Positions 33,342 through 42,090 are shown, numbered from the stretch's first letter. The stretch: DNA of 64,000 nucleotides from Pseudomonadota bacterium (GCA_008501635.1 QQUJ01000010.1:186001-250000); one strand, 5' to 3'. Notes: a model not told the origin generated them from the sequence alone. Made by a program: numbers and translations.

Positions 33342-34040
33342 TCACGCCTTCGCGTAAATCAGGTCCCATACCCCGTGTCCCAGGCGCAGCCCGCGGCGCT
33401 CGAATTTGGTCTCAGGTCGATAGTCGGGTCGTTGGGCATAGCCGTCAGCATCGCCGAGGTTGTGAAACCCCTGCGCCGCAGCCATCACCGCGCGCATCTG
33501 TTCGGCGTAATCTTCCCAGTCGGTGGCCATGTGCAAGCGACCACCTCGCGCGAGGCGCGAATGCACCAGACGCACCCACTCGGGTTGCACGATGCGCCGT
33601 TTGTGGTGGCGTTTCTTGGGCCAGGGATCGGGGAAAAAGAGATACACCGCCGCGAGGCTGTCAGGGAGGATGTTGCGCTCCAGCACCTCGACGGCGTCGG
33701 CGCAGATGACTCTCACGTTATCGATGGCGCGTTCCTTCAGTTCGCGCAGCAGATGGCCCACGCCGGGACGGTAGACCTCGATACCCAGATAGTTCGCCGC
33801 GCTGTTCTCCGCCGCCATGTGCGCCAGACTCTGGCCCATGCCGAAGCCGATTTCCAGGTGTACGGGGGCGTTACGCCCGAACCAGGCCGTGAAATCGAGC
33901 GGACCCGAATCGGGATCGATCCCGTAGCGCGGCCACAGCGTCTCCAGCGCGGCACGCTGGGCGTCGGTCATGCGCCCCTCACGGCGTACGAAACTGCGGA
34001 TACGGCGTTGCGCTGCAGCGCTGTCGGGGCGATCGGTCAT
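33342..34040 (-). CDS. trmB: tRNA (guanine-46-N7)-methyltransferase
   Basis: 232 residues from the ATG at 34040; the frame is open to 34508 but that extension lies over the divergent mscS start and is not family-like. TrmB methylates G46 in the variable loop of tRNA. Motifs: SAM site EIGFGMGQSLAHMA (about 72-85), ADAVEVL, FPDPWPKKRHHKRR (about 137-150) and the C-terminal TKFERRG. Confidence 0.96.
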   Translation of the reverse strand: MTDRPDSAAAQRRIRSFVRREGRMTDAQRAALETLWPRYGIDPDSGPLDFTAWFGRNAPVHLEIGFGMGQSLAHMAAENSAANYLGIEVYRPGVGHLLRELKERAIDNVRVICADAVEVLERNILPDSLAAVYLFFPDPWPKKRHHKRRIVQPEWVRLVHSRLARGGRLHMATDWEDYAEQMRAVMAAAQGFHNLGDADGYAQRPDYRPETKFERRGLRLGHGVWDLIYAKA

Positions 34041-34135
34041 GAGCGGTTGGGGTTCGGCGGGCCGGTGGGGAGGTGCTATTGTAGTGAACGTACGCCATAC
34101 AAAAAACCGTCTGTCCGGTTGCGAGGAAACCCACA

Positions 34136-35422
34136 TTGGATCAAATCGATTCACTGTTTCACAAACTGAGGGCTGAATTCGGCGGAATCGAGGAGCCGCA
34201 GTTCTGGCTGCAGGTGGGGTTGCTGGTCGTGGCGGGTACCGTAGCGATGCTGGTGCACCGCTGGCTGGGTGGGCGCTTTCGTGGTGAGGCGGCCGGAGTG
34301 GGATTGCGCAAGCTGACCCGGCGCAGTTTGCAGCGCCTCGCGTTTCCGCTGGTGTTGCTCGGGGTGGCATTGCTCGGGCGTGCGGTGACCAGTGCTTTGG
34401 GTTTGCCCACCGCGTTGCTGGATATTGCCGTACCGCTGATGCTGTCGCTCGCCGCGGTCCGTGTCGTGATCTACATGCTGCGCAAGAGTTTTGCGCCCTC
34501 GCCCGCACTCAAGGCATGGGAGAACCTCATCGCGTTTACGATCTGGGTCGTGGTCGCGTTGCACCTGCTCAATTGGCTGGACCCCGTCACCAAGGCGCTG
34601 GACGGACTCGGATTCCAGGTGGGGTCGGTGCGCATCACCGCGCTGGCGAGTATCAAGGTGGTGATGTTCCTCGTCTTCCTCTTCACCGCCGCCCTGTGGC
34701 TGGCCAAGATGGTGGAACAGCGTCTGGCGCGCTCGCAGACCTTGAGTCCGACCTTGAAGGTTGGTGTCTCCAAGTTCGTCAAATTCATTCTGGTGACCGT
34801 GGCCGCGCTGATGACGGTGGAGGCCGCTGGCATCAATTTGACTGCGTTCGCAGTCTTTGGCGGTGCTGTGGGTGTCGGGCTCGGGTTCGGTCTGCAACGC
34901 ATTGCCAGCAATTTCATCAGTGGATTCATTCTGATTTTCGATCGCTCCATTCGCCCCGGTGACATCATTACCGTGGGTAACACCTTCGGCTGGGTGTTGG
35001 AGCTGCGTGCGCGTTATCTGGTGGTGCGCAATCGCGATGGCGTGGAGACCTTGATCCCCAACGAGACCTTCATCTCCAACGAGGTGATCAACTGGAGCTA
35101 CAGTGATCGCAACATACGTGTGCGCTGCCCGGTTCAGATCAGCTACGGCGATGATCCGGAACAGGCGATGCAGTTATTGCTGGATGCGGCGCAGGATTCC
35201 GCGCGGGTGCTTCAAGATCCTCTGCCGGTGGTGCGTCTGATGGAGTTCGGTGACAACGGAATCTTGCTGGAGTTGCGGGTGTGGATCGCGGATCCCGAGA
35301 ACGGCATTGCCAATGTGCGTTCGGAAGTGAATCTGGGGATCTGGCGGCGTTTCAAGGAGGCCGGGATCAGGATTCCGTTTCCGCAGCGGGATGTGCATTT
35401 GGTGGGGCAGAAGGGGGATTAG
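34136..35422 (+). CDS. Small-conductance mechanosensitive channel (MscS family)
   Basis: 428 residues. It probably starts with TTG at 34136, behind GAGGAAAC; the first in-frame ATG (34249) would cut into the first membrane helix. Four to five hydrophobic segments in the first 250 residues lead to the pore-lining helix (GGAVGVGLGFGLQRIASNF) and the beta domain (FDRSIRPGDIITVGNTFGWV). These channels open under membrane tension and release solutes after hypo-osmotic shock. The last coding bases run directly into mosaic repeat copy B. Confidence 0.93.
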   Translation: MDQIDSLFHKLRAEFGGIEEPQFWLQVGLLVVAGTVAMLVHRWLGGRFRGEAAGVGLRKLTRRSLQRLAFPLVLLGVALLGRAVTSALGLPTALLDIAVPLMLSLAAVRVVIYMLRKSFAPSPALKAWENLIAFTIWVVVALHLLNWLDPVTKALDGLGFQVGSVRITALASIKVVMFLVFLFTAALWLAKMVEQRLARSQTLSPTLKVGVSKFVKFILVTVAALMTVEAAGINLTAFAVFGGAVGVGLGFGLQRIASNFISGFILIFDRSIRPGDIITVGNTFGWVLELRARYLVVRNRDGVETLIPNETFISNEVINWSYSDRNIRVRCPVQISYGDDPEQAMQLLLDAAQDSARVLQDPLPVVRLMEFGDNGILLELRVWIADPENGIANVRSEVNLGIWRRFKEAGIRIPFPQRDVHLVGQKGD

Positions 35423-35880
35423 GTGTGGCTACGCCACGGTGATTGAATGCGGGGAGTCCGCCCCCGCGGCCGGGTAACTTTTCTTTGCTTGTCCAAAGAC
35501 AATTTCGTCGGGAACGAAATTGGGCGCACTTTAGTGCGCCTGAAAGGTCTAGACCATGGACGGCCTGGATCCAAAAGTTACCAAAAGAAAGGACACCCAA
35601 CGGCTGCGCTCCTCTGCGAGTGGTTCCCTGCGTTGCTCGCTTGGCTTGGTGCTACACCGACAGCGGTTTTAAGCTTCGCTATCCCTGCTACGCTCAAAAC
35701 CCCGGGGTCGACCCTCCTGATCGACCCGTTCGGCGGGCCTGCGATTCACTGGATCGCAGGCCTGATCCGCCTCACCCCGCGCTGACGGCGAGGCGAGCCC
35801 TCCCTGGCTCGCCCCTGCGGGCCTGATCCAAGCCAAGCTGCGCTACTCGGCGCTGCCGACGGGAGGGGAACGTCAACACT
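35423..35880 (+). repeat. Mosaic dispersed repeat, copy B
   Basis: Same order as copies A and A': head GTGTGGCTACGCCACGG, central hairpin TCTTTG-CTTGTC-CAAAGA (35482-35499), CCCAACGG block, GGTTCCCTGCGTTGCTCG, tail CTACTCGGCGCTGCCGACGG. It is longer because of extra stems after the hairpin: CAATTTCGT/ACGAAATTG (35500-35522) and GGCGCACT/AGTGCGCC (35523-35540), nested inside GGTAACTTTT/AAAAGTTACC (35473-35482 with 35573-35582). Confidence 0.75.
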
Positions 35881-36045
35881 GGGCGTCAGAAAAGCTGTTG
35901 AACTGTCGGAAAGATGGGGATAAGGTTTTTGAACATTGGAAACAGGCTGCAGGGAGTCAGCTGGCCATCTTCCGCATATCAACCTGTGCGGATTCGCCTC
36001 TGAAGTGCATGCCGGTGACAACATGAGTAACGTAAGGTCATTGCA
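35423..36045. other. 623-base intergenic region, largely mosaic repeat copy B
   Basis: Downstream of mscS. Bases 35423-35880 are repeat copy B; the rest (35881-36045) shows nothing beyond a weak ribosome site (AAGG) for the next gene. Confidence 0.65.
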
Positions 36046-36639
36046 ATGAAAGTGTTGGCAAGACTCGGCGTCTTGACGCTCTTCATGGTCTTTGCTGCGA
36101 GCTGGGCAGCGAAACCGGCCGGGACTGATATAGACAAGGTTGGTCGGGATCTGTGGCGCCATGCCTATGAGTTGCGCGAGATCGGCAAGGCAATGCAAAT
36201 GCACGCCAGCACCAAGATGCCTGCGGGCCTGAATCAGAAAGAGCGGACAAGCGTTGCAGCTACTCAGCGCGAGCTGCAGGCGAACGCCGACGCCGCGAGG
36301 GCACTGGCCAGTCGCCTCGAAGGTTTAGCAAGGAAAGCGCAGGGCGGAACATTGAAACGGACCGATATGGAACGCCTCGGGGCGGAAACCAAGGTCCTGA
36401 ACGAGCGGATCAACAAGCGGAGGGTCGCCGCCAAGGTCAAGCGCCTGGATCGATCTGAATTGAATAACGCCATCAAGGAGGTCGAGTCGATAAAGGAGAC
36501 CGTTCGCAACAACCGACAGATGGCCACCACAGCCTTTCAGAACTTTGATCAGAAGTCGAATCAACTCTACAACCTGTTGTCGTCGATAATGAAGGCCCTC
36601 AATGAGATGCGCATGGGTACCGTGCGGAACATGCTCTGA
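36046..36639 (+). CDS. Exported helical protein of unknown function
   Basis: 197 residues, not recognised. A signal peptide is evident (MKVLARLGVLTLFMVFAASWA, cleavage about after residue 22). The mature part is almost entirely helical and charged, without Cys, with coiled-coil-like stretches near residues 70-190, so it may be a periplasmic structural or chaperone-like protein (inference). The gene stands alone between two repeat-derived stretches and precedes a second secreted orphan. Confidence 0.72.
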   Translation: MKVLARLGVLTLFMVFAASWAAKPAGTDIDKVGRDLWRHAYELREIGKAMQMHASTKMPAGLNQKERTSVAATQRELQANADAARALASRLEGLARKAQGGTLKRTDMERLGAETKVLNERINKRRVAAKVKRLDRSELNNAIKEVESIKETVRNNRQMATTAFQNFDQKSNQLYNLLSSIMKALNEMRMGTVRNML

Positions 36640-36816
36640 CCCCGGTTATTCCCTCGCTCAATGCCCAGAATCTGAGCGTATAGTCCTTTATCCCTCATAG
36701 GGGATTACGCTAACCTCACCACCTGATGTGGGGAAAATGCGATCAGATTGAACCCAATTCGTTCCTGGCCGACTCACCCACTATGAACTTAACAGTCAAG
36801 GAATTGGAGAGGGACT

Positions 36817-38031
36817 ATGAAGCTGCGACTCTACGGAGCGGTCATTCCGATACTTTTCAGTATCAACGCCTCGGCTGCAGGGGCGAATCCCGACCTGAAG
36901 GCAGTAACAAAAAAGCCGACGAAAGCCCCATCCGTCATGGCGATCACGCAGAAGCCCGCTACCACTGCGTCCGAGCAGCCAGCCAATAGCGAACAGATTC
37001 CGAAAAACCCCGGCATTCGCCTGCCTGCCGTACAGGGCCCCGGCTCGGCAACCGGGCCCGGCAGACTGGACAATCCGGCACTGCGAAAGCTGCCGGAGAA
37101 CAACGCAGCACGCGGCCTGGGCAGCGCCAAAGACGCCATTCCACAAGTACCGGGGGCTCCGGCACGCCAGGGCAATATTACCGACATACCGGGCTCAACC
37201 CTCGGCAGAAACAGCAAGGGTGGTACCGACTGGAACAAACTGCCCGGGCAGCAGAACTCGAAGGGTTTTGAGAATCCCCTCGGGCGCTATGCACCGGATC
37301 TGCCGGACAACAACCGGGGTCGCGGAAAGAACCCCTTGGTTCCCTCGGCAAACCCAAAAGATTGGGCCAGCGGGGCCGCCAGCCAGGGCGGAATGACCCG
37401 GCACGATGAAGGCGGCACCATCTACTACACCGGCAGAAAGAGCGATGGTCAGGGTGGAACTGTTGACACCCGATCCACCTATGATGCCGAAACCGGCGAG
37501 TTCATCTCCTCATCTCGCACTCACACCCGTGCCGATGGCTCTTCCACCTCGACACTGCTGGTGCGAACCGCAGGAACCCACGATGTGCGCTCGGGTCAAT
37601 CCGGCGCCATAGTTCAGGAGACCCAGGAGACCCGCGACGCTAGCGGCCGGGTGAGCTCCACATACACCCACCCGGGACGCGAACTCGGCGGTGACAAAAC
37701 TGACCCGCCGGTGCGTGACCCGCAATTCGACCGCACCATCGACCCCGATTCCGACAGCGGCCAGGGAACCGCCACGCTGTGCTATACCATGCCATGGAAA
37801 TGCCGGATCGATGGCGTTGATCCCGGCGCGGTAAACCGGGTCAACCCGGGAGGGCGTGAAGGTGGCGGATTCGTACCGGCCCCGCGGCTCAATCCCGGTG
37901 AATCCATCGTGGTGAATCCCAACCCGGACAGCGCGCCGTCGGCCGCCAATCTGGAAGCTGCCAAGCAGATGCAGAAAGAAGGCCTCAGGCGCAGAGACAC
38001 CGGCACCGATGACCCGCGGGGTGATCGCTGA
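36817..38031 (+). CDS. Exported Gly/Pro/Asn-rich protein of unknown function
   Basis: 404 residues, not recognised. An ideal GGAGAGGGACT site precedes the ATG. Signal peptide about 1-20 (ISINASA-type end). Residues about 25-190 are low in order (G, P, N, K). In about 195-290 short YD-like tokens appear (DAETGEF, RADGSSTST, DASGRVSSTYT), reminiscent of repeats of cell-surface proteins. Two Cys (CYTMPWKC) could form a disulfide. Probably a surface or periplasmic protein; no enzymatic motif. Confidence 0.72.
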   Translation: MKLRLYGAVIPILFSINASAAGANPDLKAVTKKPTKAPSVMAITQKPATTASEQPANSEQIPKNPGIRLPAVQGPGSATGPGRLDNPALRKLPENNAARGLGSAKDAIPQVPGAPARQGNITDIPGSTLGRNSKGGTDWNKLPGQQNSKGFENPLGRYAPDLPDNNRGRGKNPLVPSANPKDWASGAASQGGMTRHDEGGTIYYTGRKSDGQGGTVDTRSTYDAETGEFISSSRTHTRADGSSTSTLLVRTAGTHDVRSGQSGAIVQETQETRDASGRVSSTYTHPGRELGGDKTDPPVRDPQFDRTIDPDSDSGQGTATLCYTMPWKCRIDGVDPGAVNRVNPGGREGGGFVPAPRLNPGESIVVNPNPDSAPSAANLEAAKQMQKEGLRRRDTGTDDPRGDR

Positions 38032-38083
38032 TTGAGCAAAGCGCATCTGCGGCGCGCGAAAAGGCCGAAAAGGGGTCAGGCCG

Positions 38084-38155
38084 AAAAGGGGTCAGTACCC
38101 TTTAACCGAGCGGTTTCGCTATCAGGGAACGAATTAAAGGGTACTGACCCCTTTT
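38084..38155. repeat. 22-bp perfect inverted repeat of the AAAAGGGGTCAG type
   Basis: Left arm 38084-38105 and right arm 38134-38155 are exact reverse complements, 28 bases apart; GGCCGAAAAGGGGTCAG is repeated outside the left arm (from about 38063) and ACCCCTTTTAGTCC outside the right. Similar GGGGTCAG-like elements often flank REP-type transposases in Gammaproteobacteria (recalled knowledge). Confidence 0.75.
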
Positions 38156-38203
38156 AGTCCGACCCCTTTTAGTCCCACCCGCTGATTTGATTTCGTGGCG
38201 AAC

Positions 38204-38284
38204 GTAGCCCGGATGAAGCGCAGCGAAATCCGGGGAATTGGCCGGCGACACAACCCCCCAGATTGCGGCCTTCATCCGGGCTAC
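38204..38284. repeat. REP-like pair of the GTAGCCCGGATGAAGCGC type
   Basis: GTAGCCCGGATGAAGCGC at 38204 and its inverted end CTTCATCCGGGCTAC at 38270-38284 form a REP/BIME-like pair. This repeat type is widespread between genes in Gammaproteobacteria. It supplies the first 16 or so codons of the longest open frame of the next gene, so that extension is not real. Confidence 0.7.
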
Positions 38285-38303
38285 CAAGCTTAAGGAAACG
38301 CTA

Positions 38304-39965
38304 GTGGAAACGTCTCGGGCATTGGAATCGGGGAGACGGGCATTTAAGCAATGTCAATGGAGAGTTGCCTTTGACCTGCTCTCGACAGCGGATGCCGAAT
38401 CGCCGCTCGTCGCTTCTGATCTCGAACAGCTCGGTCGTGCCGCCTACCTCATCGGCGAAGACGATAGGGCCATCTCGACCTGGACGAGAGCACACAACGC
38501 GCTTGTGGAACAGGGCGATTGTCTGCGAGCTGTCCGAGTTGGGTTCTGGTTGAGTCTTTGTCTTCTGCTTGGAGGCAATGGCGCTCAAAGCCGCGGCTGG
38601 CTGTCAAAGTGCCAGCGACTCATCAGCAAGGAGCAAGGTGAATGCTCTGAACGCGGACTACTTCTTGTGGTTTCAGGACTCTTGTCCATGTTCAAAGGGC
38701 GGAGTGAAGAAGCTTGCTCGCAGTTTACACGAGCAACGCATTTGGGTGAGCGGTTCAGTGATTCCGACCTTCTGGCCGCTGCACTGCTAAGCCACGGACA
38801 GGTTTTGATCCAAATGCGGCACACCGACGAAGGTGTTGTTCTGCTCGATGAGGCTATGGTTACTGTGACGTCGGGCCGGGCGACTCCGATTATGGCGGGT
38901 ATCGTCTATTGCGCGGTGATTATGACCTGCGAACGCATTTACGATCTTGATCGTGCCCACGAGTGGACCGTGGCTCTAGACAGATGGTGCAGGTCGCAAC
39001 CCGAGTTAGTTGCATTTCGCGGCCAATGCCTCATTCATCGATCGGAGTTGATGCAGTTCAAGGGCGATTGGCGTGCCGCCCTGAGCGAAGCAGAGCGGGC
39101 GTGCGAGCTTCTCTCCAGAGACTCTGAGCAACAGTTGGCAGGTCGTGCATTTTATCAACAAGCGGAACTTCATCGTCTCGCCGGGGAGTTGGCGCTGGCC
39201 GACACGGCTTACCGCGAAGCAGGCAAAAAGGAGTTCGAGCCGCAGCCGGGTGTGTCACTTTTGCGACTGGCGCAGGGAGATGCGAAGGCGGCAGCCGCGT
39301 CGATCCGCCGCGTGGTGAACGAGGCTGGGAGTCAGCAGGGGCCGGGCGCTGGCACGCAGCAGATCAAGATCCTCGGTCCTTTCGTGGAGATCATGCTCGC
39401 CATCGATGAACTGGAGTCTGCTCGGTCGGCCGCAGAGGAGCTTTCCGCGATTGCGAGTGAGATGAAAGCGCCGTTGCTGCAGGCAATAGCCGCTCAGGCC
39501 AAGGGGGCGGTCACCTTGGCCAGCGGTGAACCCCAGCAGGCACTGGCCAGTCTGCGTGAGGCTTGGACCCTGTGGCAGAGATTTCAGGCACCATTCGAGT
39601 CGGCGCGGGTTCGCGTTCTGATTGGTCGCGCGTGCGAACAACTTGGTGATTTCGATACGGCCACCATGCACTATGAGGCGGCCGCGTTGGTATTCGGGCG
39701 CCTGGGGGCACGTCCGGAATTGGATCAGCTGCGCGGTGGCAAGAGACCGGGGGGCGGCGTGGCTGACCTTACCTCACGCGAAAGGCAAGTACTCTCACTC
39801 ATCGCCGCGGGGAAGACCAACCGTCAGATCGCGGCGGACCTCGATATCAGCGAGCACACTGTAGCGCGCCACGTCAGTAACATCTTCACCAAGATCGGTG
39901 TTACATCACGAACAGCGGCGAGCGCCTATGCGTTTGCAAACGACCTCGTCGGAACCCGTGAATAG
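38304..39965 (+). CDS. LuxR-type regulator with TPR-like N-terminal domain
   Basis: 553 residues from the GTG at 38304, which has AAGGAA 7 bases upstream. Residues 1 to about 470 are all-helical repeats, like MalT/TPR-type sensor domains; no P-loop is present, so it is not a classical LAL ATPase. The C-terminal LuxR/GerE HTH is at about 490-550: LTSRERQVLSLIAAGKTNRQ, SEHTVARHVSNIFTKIG. The related open frame from TTG 38238 begins inside a REP-like repeat and is rejected. The next gene, a methyltransferase with a strong ribosome site, is a likely target (inference). Confidence 0.85.
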   Translation: METSRALESGRRAFKQCQWRVAFDLLSTADAESPLVASDLEQLGRAAYLIGEDDRAISTWTRAHNALVEQGDCLRAVRVGFWLSLCLLLGGNGAQSRGWLSKCQRLISKEQGECSERGLLLVVSGLLSMFKGRSEEACSQFTRATHLGERFSDSDLLAAALLSHGQVLIQMRHTDEGVVLLDEAMVTVTSGRATPIMAGIVYCAVIMTCERIYDLDRAHEWTVALDRWCRSQPELVAFRGQCLIHRSELMQFKGDWRAALSEAERACELLSRDSEQQLAGRAFYQQAELHRLAGELALADTAYREAGKKEFEPQPGVSLLRLAQGDAKAAAASIRRVVNEAGSQQGPGAGTQQIKILGPFVEIMLAIDELESARSAAEELSAIASEMKAPLLQAIAAQAKGAVTLASGEPQQALASLREAWTLWQRFQAPFESARVRVLIGRACEQLGDFDTATMHYEAAALVFGRLGARPELDQLRGGKRPGGGVADLTSRERQVLSLIAAGKTNRQIAADLDISEHTVARHVSNIFTKIGVTSRTAASAYAFANDLVGTRE

Positions 39966-40086
39966 TCAAAATTAACCATCATTGAACTGAACGCCGATGG
40001 TCAATTTGCGCGATGAAACACCTGGTTGGCCCTCCTATGATTGGTTGTCGAAGAGTAGACATCCTGTCTCACCCAAGGAGGACACC

Positions 40087-40896
40087 ATGACTCAGCTAGC
40101 ATTCGATGAAGCAAATTACTGCGGTACCGGACCAGAGAATTACGAGCGATTCTTCGTGCCGGCCATCGGCGAGCCACTTGCGAACGATCTCATCGTAGCG
40201 GCCGACCTGAAACCGGGGGAGAAAGTTCTCGATGTCGCATGCGGCACCGGCGTCGTGACCCGGCTCGCTGCCCAACAGGTTTGCCAGGGCGCAACCGTCG
40301 CCGGACTGGATGTGAATCCCGGAATGCTCTCCGTTGCCCGAACTGTGACGCCGAAGGATCTGGCGATTGATTGGTACGAAACCAGCGCCGAGGCGATGCC
40401 GCTTGCAGATGCGTCATTCGACGTCGTCCTGTGCCAGATGGGCTTGCAGTTCATTCCCGACAAGCTCAAGGCCCTCAAAGAAATTCGACGGATACTCAAG
40501 CGGGGTGGTCGTGTGATTCTGAACCTGCCGGGTCCCACGCCGGCGATCTTTGTCGCGCTTGCGGAGGCGCTCGCCAAAAACATCGATCCCAAGTGCGCTG
40601 CCTTCGTCAATGTGGTCTTCTCGCTCCACGATGCCGATAGGCTCAGAAGTCTCATGGCTGACGCTGGTTTTTCCGACATCGAAATTCAAAAGACAAACAG
40701 AACGCTCCTGCTCCCCGCGCCGCAGGATTTCATCTGGCAGTACATCTTTAGCACACCGCTTGCCGAGCTAGTTGGCAAGGCAAGCGCGGATCAGCGCGAG
40801 GTTCTCCAGGACGAAGTCATCCTGCGCTGGCAGGCATTTGCGGTCGATGGTGGTATGACCCTCGACGTCGAACTGACCACGGTCCAAGGTATATGA
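40087..40896 (+). CDS. Class I SAM-dependent methyltransferase
   Basis: 269 residues. SAM motif VLDVACGTGVVTRLA lies at about residues 46-60, followed by GLDVNPGMLSVAR and MPLADASFDVVLCQMGLQF. The type resembles UbiE/COQ5-like or small-molecule methyltransferases; the substrate is unknown. Start at 40087 is set by the AAGGAGGACACC site; the frame is open to 39997. It follows the LuxR-TPR regulator by 122 bases on the same strand. Confidence 0.9.
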   Translation: MTQLAFDEANYCGTGPENYERFFVPAIGEPLANDLIVAADLKPGEKVLDVACGTGVVTRLAAQQVCQGATVAGLDVNPGMLSVARTVTPKDLAIDWYETSAEAMPLADASFDVVLCQMGLQFIPDKLKALKEIRRILKRGGRVILNLPGPTPAIFVALAEALAKNIDPKCAAFVNVVFSLHDADRLRSLMADAGFSDIEIQKTNRTLLLPAPQDFIWQYIFSTPLAELVGKASADQREVLQDEVILRWQAFAVDGGMTLDVELTTVQGI

Positions 40897-41209
40897 GGGG
40901 GTGAACGGGGATCAGTCGGGGTTAACGGATAGGCAATTACGGTGAAATAAGAAAGTCTATGAGACGACCCTGTTAGGATTGCAATTTTCTGGTGTGCATA
41001 GCACACCCACAGGCTAGGGTTCTGATTCTGATGTTCCCGCCCCGTCGGTAGCGCCGAGTAGTGCAGCTTGGCTTGGATCAGGCCTCAAAGAGGCGGGAAC
41101 GTCAACACCGGAACCAGGGATTGCGAGGTGCGCTTTGCGCGCCTGACGATTGAATATGCAGCCAAGTAAAATTTCTCCGGAACTGTAAGAAACCTTTGGG
41201 CGATGAATT
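40897..41209. other. 313-base intergenic region with an inverted-repeat element
   Basis: Contains the approximately 150-base inverted-repeat element 40991-41143. No gene seen. Confidence 0.65.
40991..41143. repeat. Inverted-repeat element carrying the mosaic-repeat tail
   Basis: Arms of about 52 bases (40991-41042 and 41092-41143) are imperfect reverse complements, with the shared elements GGTGTGCATAGCACACC/AGGTGCGCTTTGCGCGCC and GTTCCCGCC/GGCGGGAAC. The middle holds GTCGGTAGCGCCGAGTAGTG, the inverted tail of the mosaic repeat. A third arm copy is at 41927-41978. Confidence 0.65.
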
Positions 41210-41577
41210 ATGGAGTACGACTACGATCTCGATACGACACGGGGTATCTGCACGGTCACGTGACTGGTGAGTTTCATAGCCCGAAGGACAGTGTAGCGCT
41301 GCAAGGGGCCACGTTGCGGATTTCCTCTGAGCACAAATGCCGTCTCTTTCTGTACGACTTGACAAAGACAAAGGTCATCACCGGAGTGGCGCAGGCATTC
41401 GAAACGGCAAACCCGCAAGATGAGTTGGCCGAAGGGCTCCGGAATCTCAAGAGCGCGGTCTTGTATTCCCGCCTCACTGCCCATGAGCTCCTTTTTTAGA
41501 GCATTGCGGTCAATCGAGGATTTACGATCAAAGTGTTCGACCATTTCGATGGCGCAATCGAATGGTTGAAGCGATAA
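41210..41577 (+). pseudogene. Decayed gene for a small (about 122-residue) protein
   Basis: The start MEYDYDLDTTRGICTV (41210 on) is in one frame; one missing base near 41255 moves the reading to HVTGEFHSPKDSVALQG and on to TAHELLF, where an in-frame TAG (41497-41499) stops it. The same frame continues SIAVNRGFTIKVFDHFDGAI and ends with TAA at 41575-41577. Adding one base gives a 122-residue protein of a normal-looking alpha/beta type. The family was not named. Both lesions are in the given sequence; sequencing error is possible for the deletion. Confidence 0.6.
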
Positions 41578-42090
41578 GGGGAGTTCCCGGAAAAGGCAGA
41601 AAAGTGGCGTATAGGTGACGGAACGTTAAGGTGGCAGATTTGTTTTCTGCTGACTGCGACGATACTAGTGCTCACCGTCGGCAACGCCGAGTAGCGCAGA
41701 GGTGTGAGTGCGATTATTTGAACACTCAAGTATTAGTGGAAATTGAATCTATCCCGGTATTCCGTCCGTTTTTCCATGTCCAATGGCAAACGGCGTGAGG
41801 TGATTGACCAATTATCAATAAGGAGGGGCTGGGGTTGGTGAGACGGGATTGAGGGATGGAATCGACATGCGGTGCAATGCCCTTCGGTTATTGCGCCCTA
41901 CGGGTTGTTTTTGTCTGCTGAGCCGGTGCGCATAACGCACCCACAATCCAGGGTTCCGGTTCTGACGTTCCCATCCCCTTCAGCGCAGCCGCACTTAACC
42001 CGTTAAACTCCTGGATACCGGCCCAGGCCATTACCATACCGGGGCAGGCTTTGAAGGCATGACGAAACAGAGTCCCGGCAGACGGTCTGA
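41578..42090. other. 513-base region with repeat fragments
   Basis: Contains a mosaic-repeat tail fragment (CCGTCGGCAACGCCGAGTAG near 41680) and a third copy of the inverted-element arm (41927-41978). A GTTAAACTCC/GGTAATG-rich part follows. No gene; the aminopeptidase promoter should lie in 41980-42080 but was not resolved. Confidence 0.55.
41927..41978 (+). repeat. Arm copy of the inverted-repeat element
   Basis: GGTGCGCATAACGCACCCAC at its left and GTTCTGACGTTCCCATCCCC at its right match the arms at 40991-41042 and (inverted) 41092-41143. Confidence 0.6.

Larger units (their letters stand above)
38032..38303. other. 272-base intergenic region made of two palindromic elements
   Basis: Holds the GGGGTCAGTACCC inverted repeat (38084-38155) and a GTAGCCCGGATGAAGCGC-type pair (38204-38284). 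A ribosome site AAGGAA sits just before the GTG start of the LuxR-TPR gene. Confidence 0.7.

Noticed and set aside
38238-38303. N-terminal extension of the LuxR-TPR gene from a TTG
   Set aside because: It lies within a REP-like repeat and lacks a ribosome site, whereas GTG 38304 has one.
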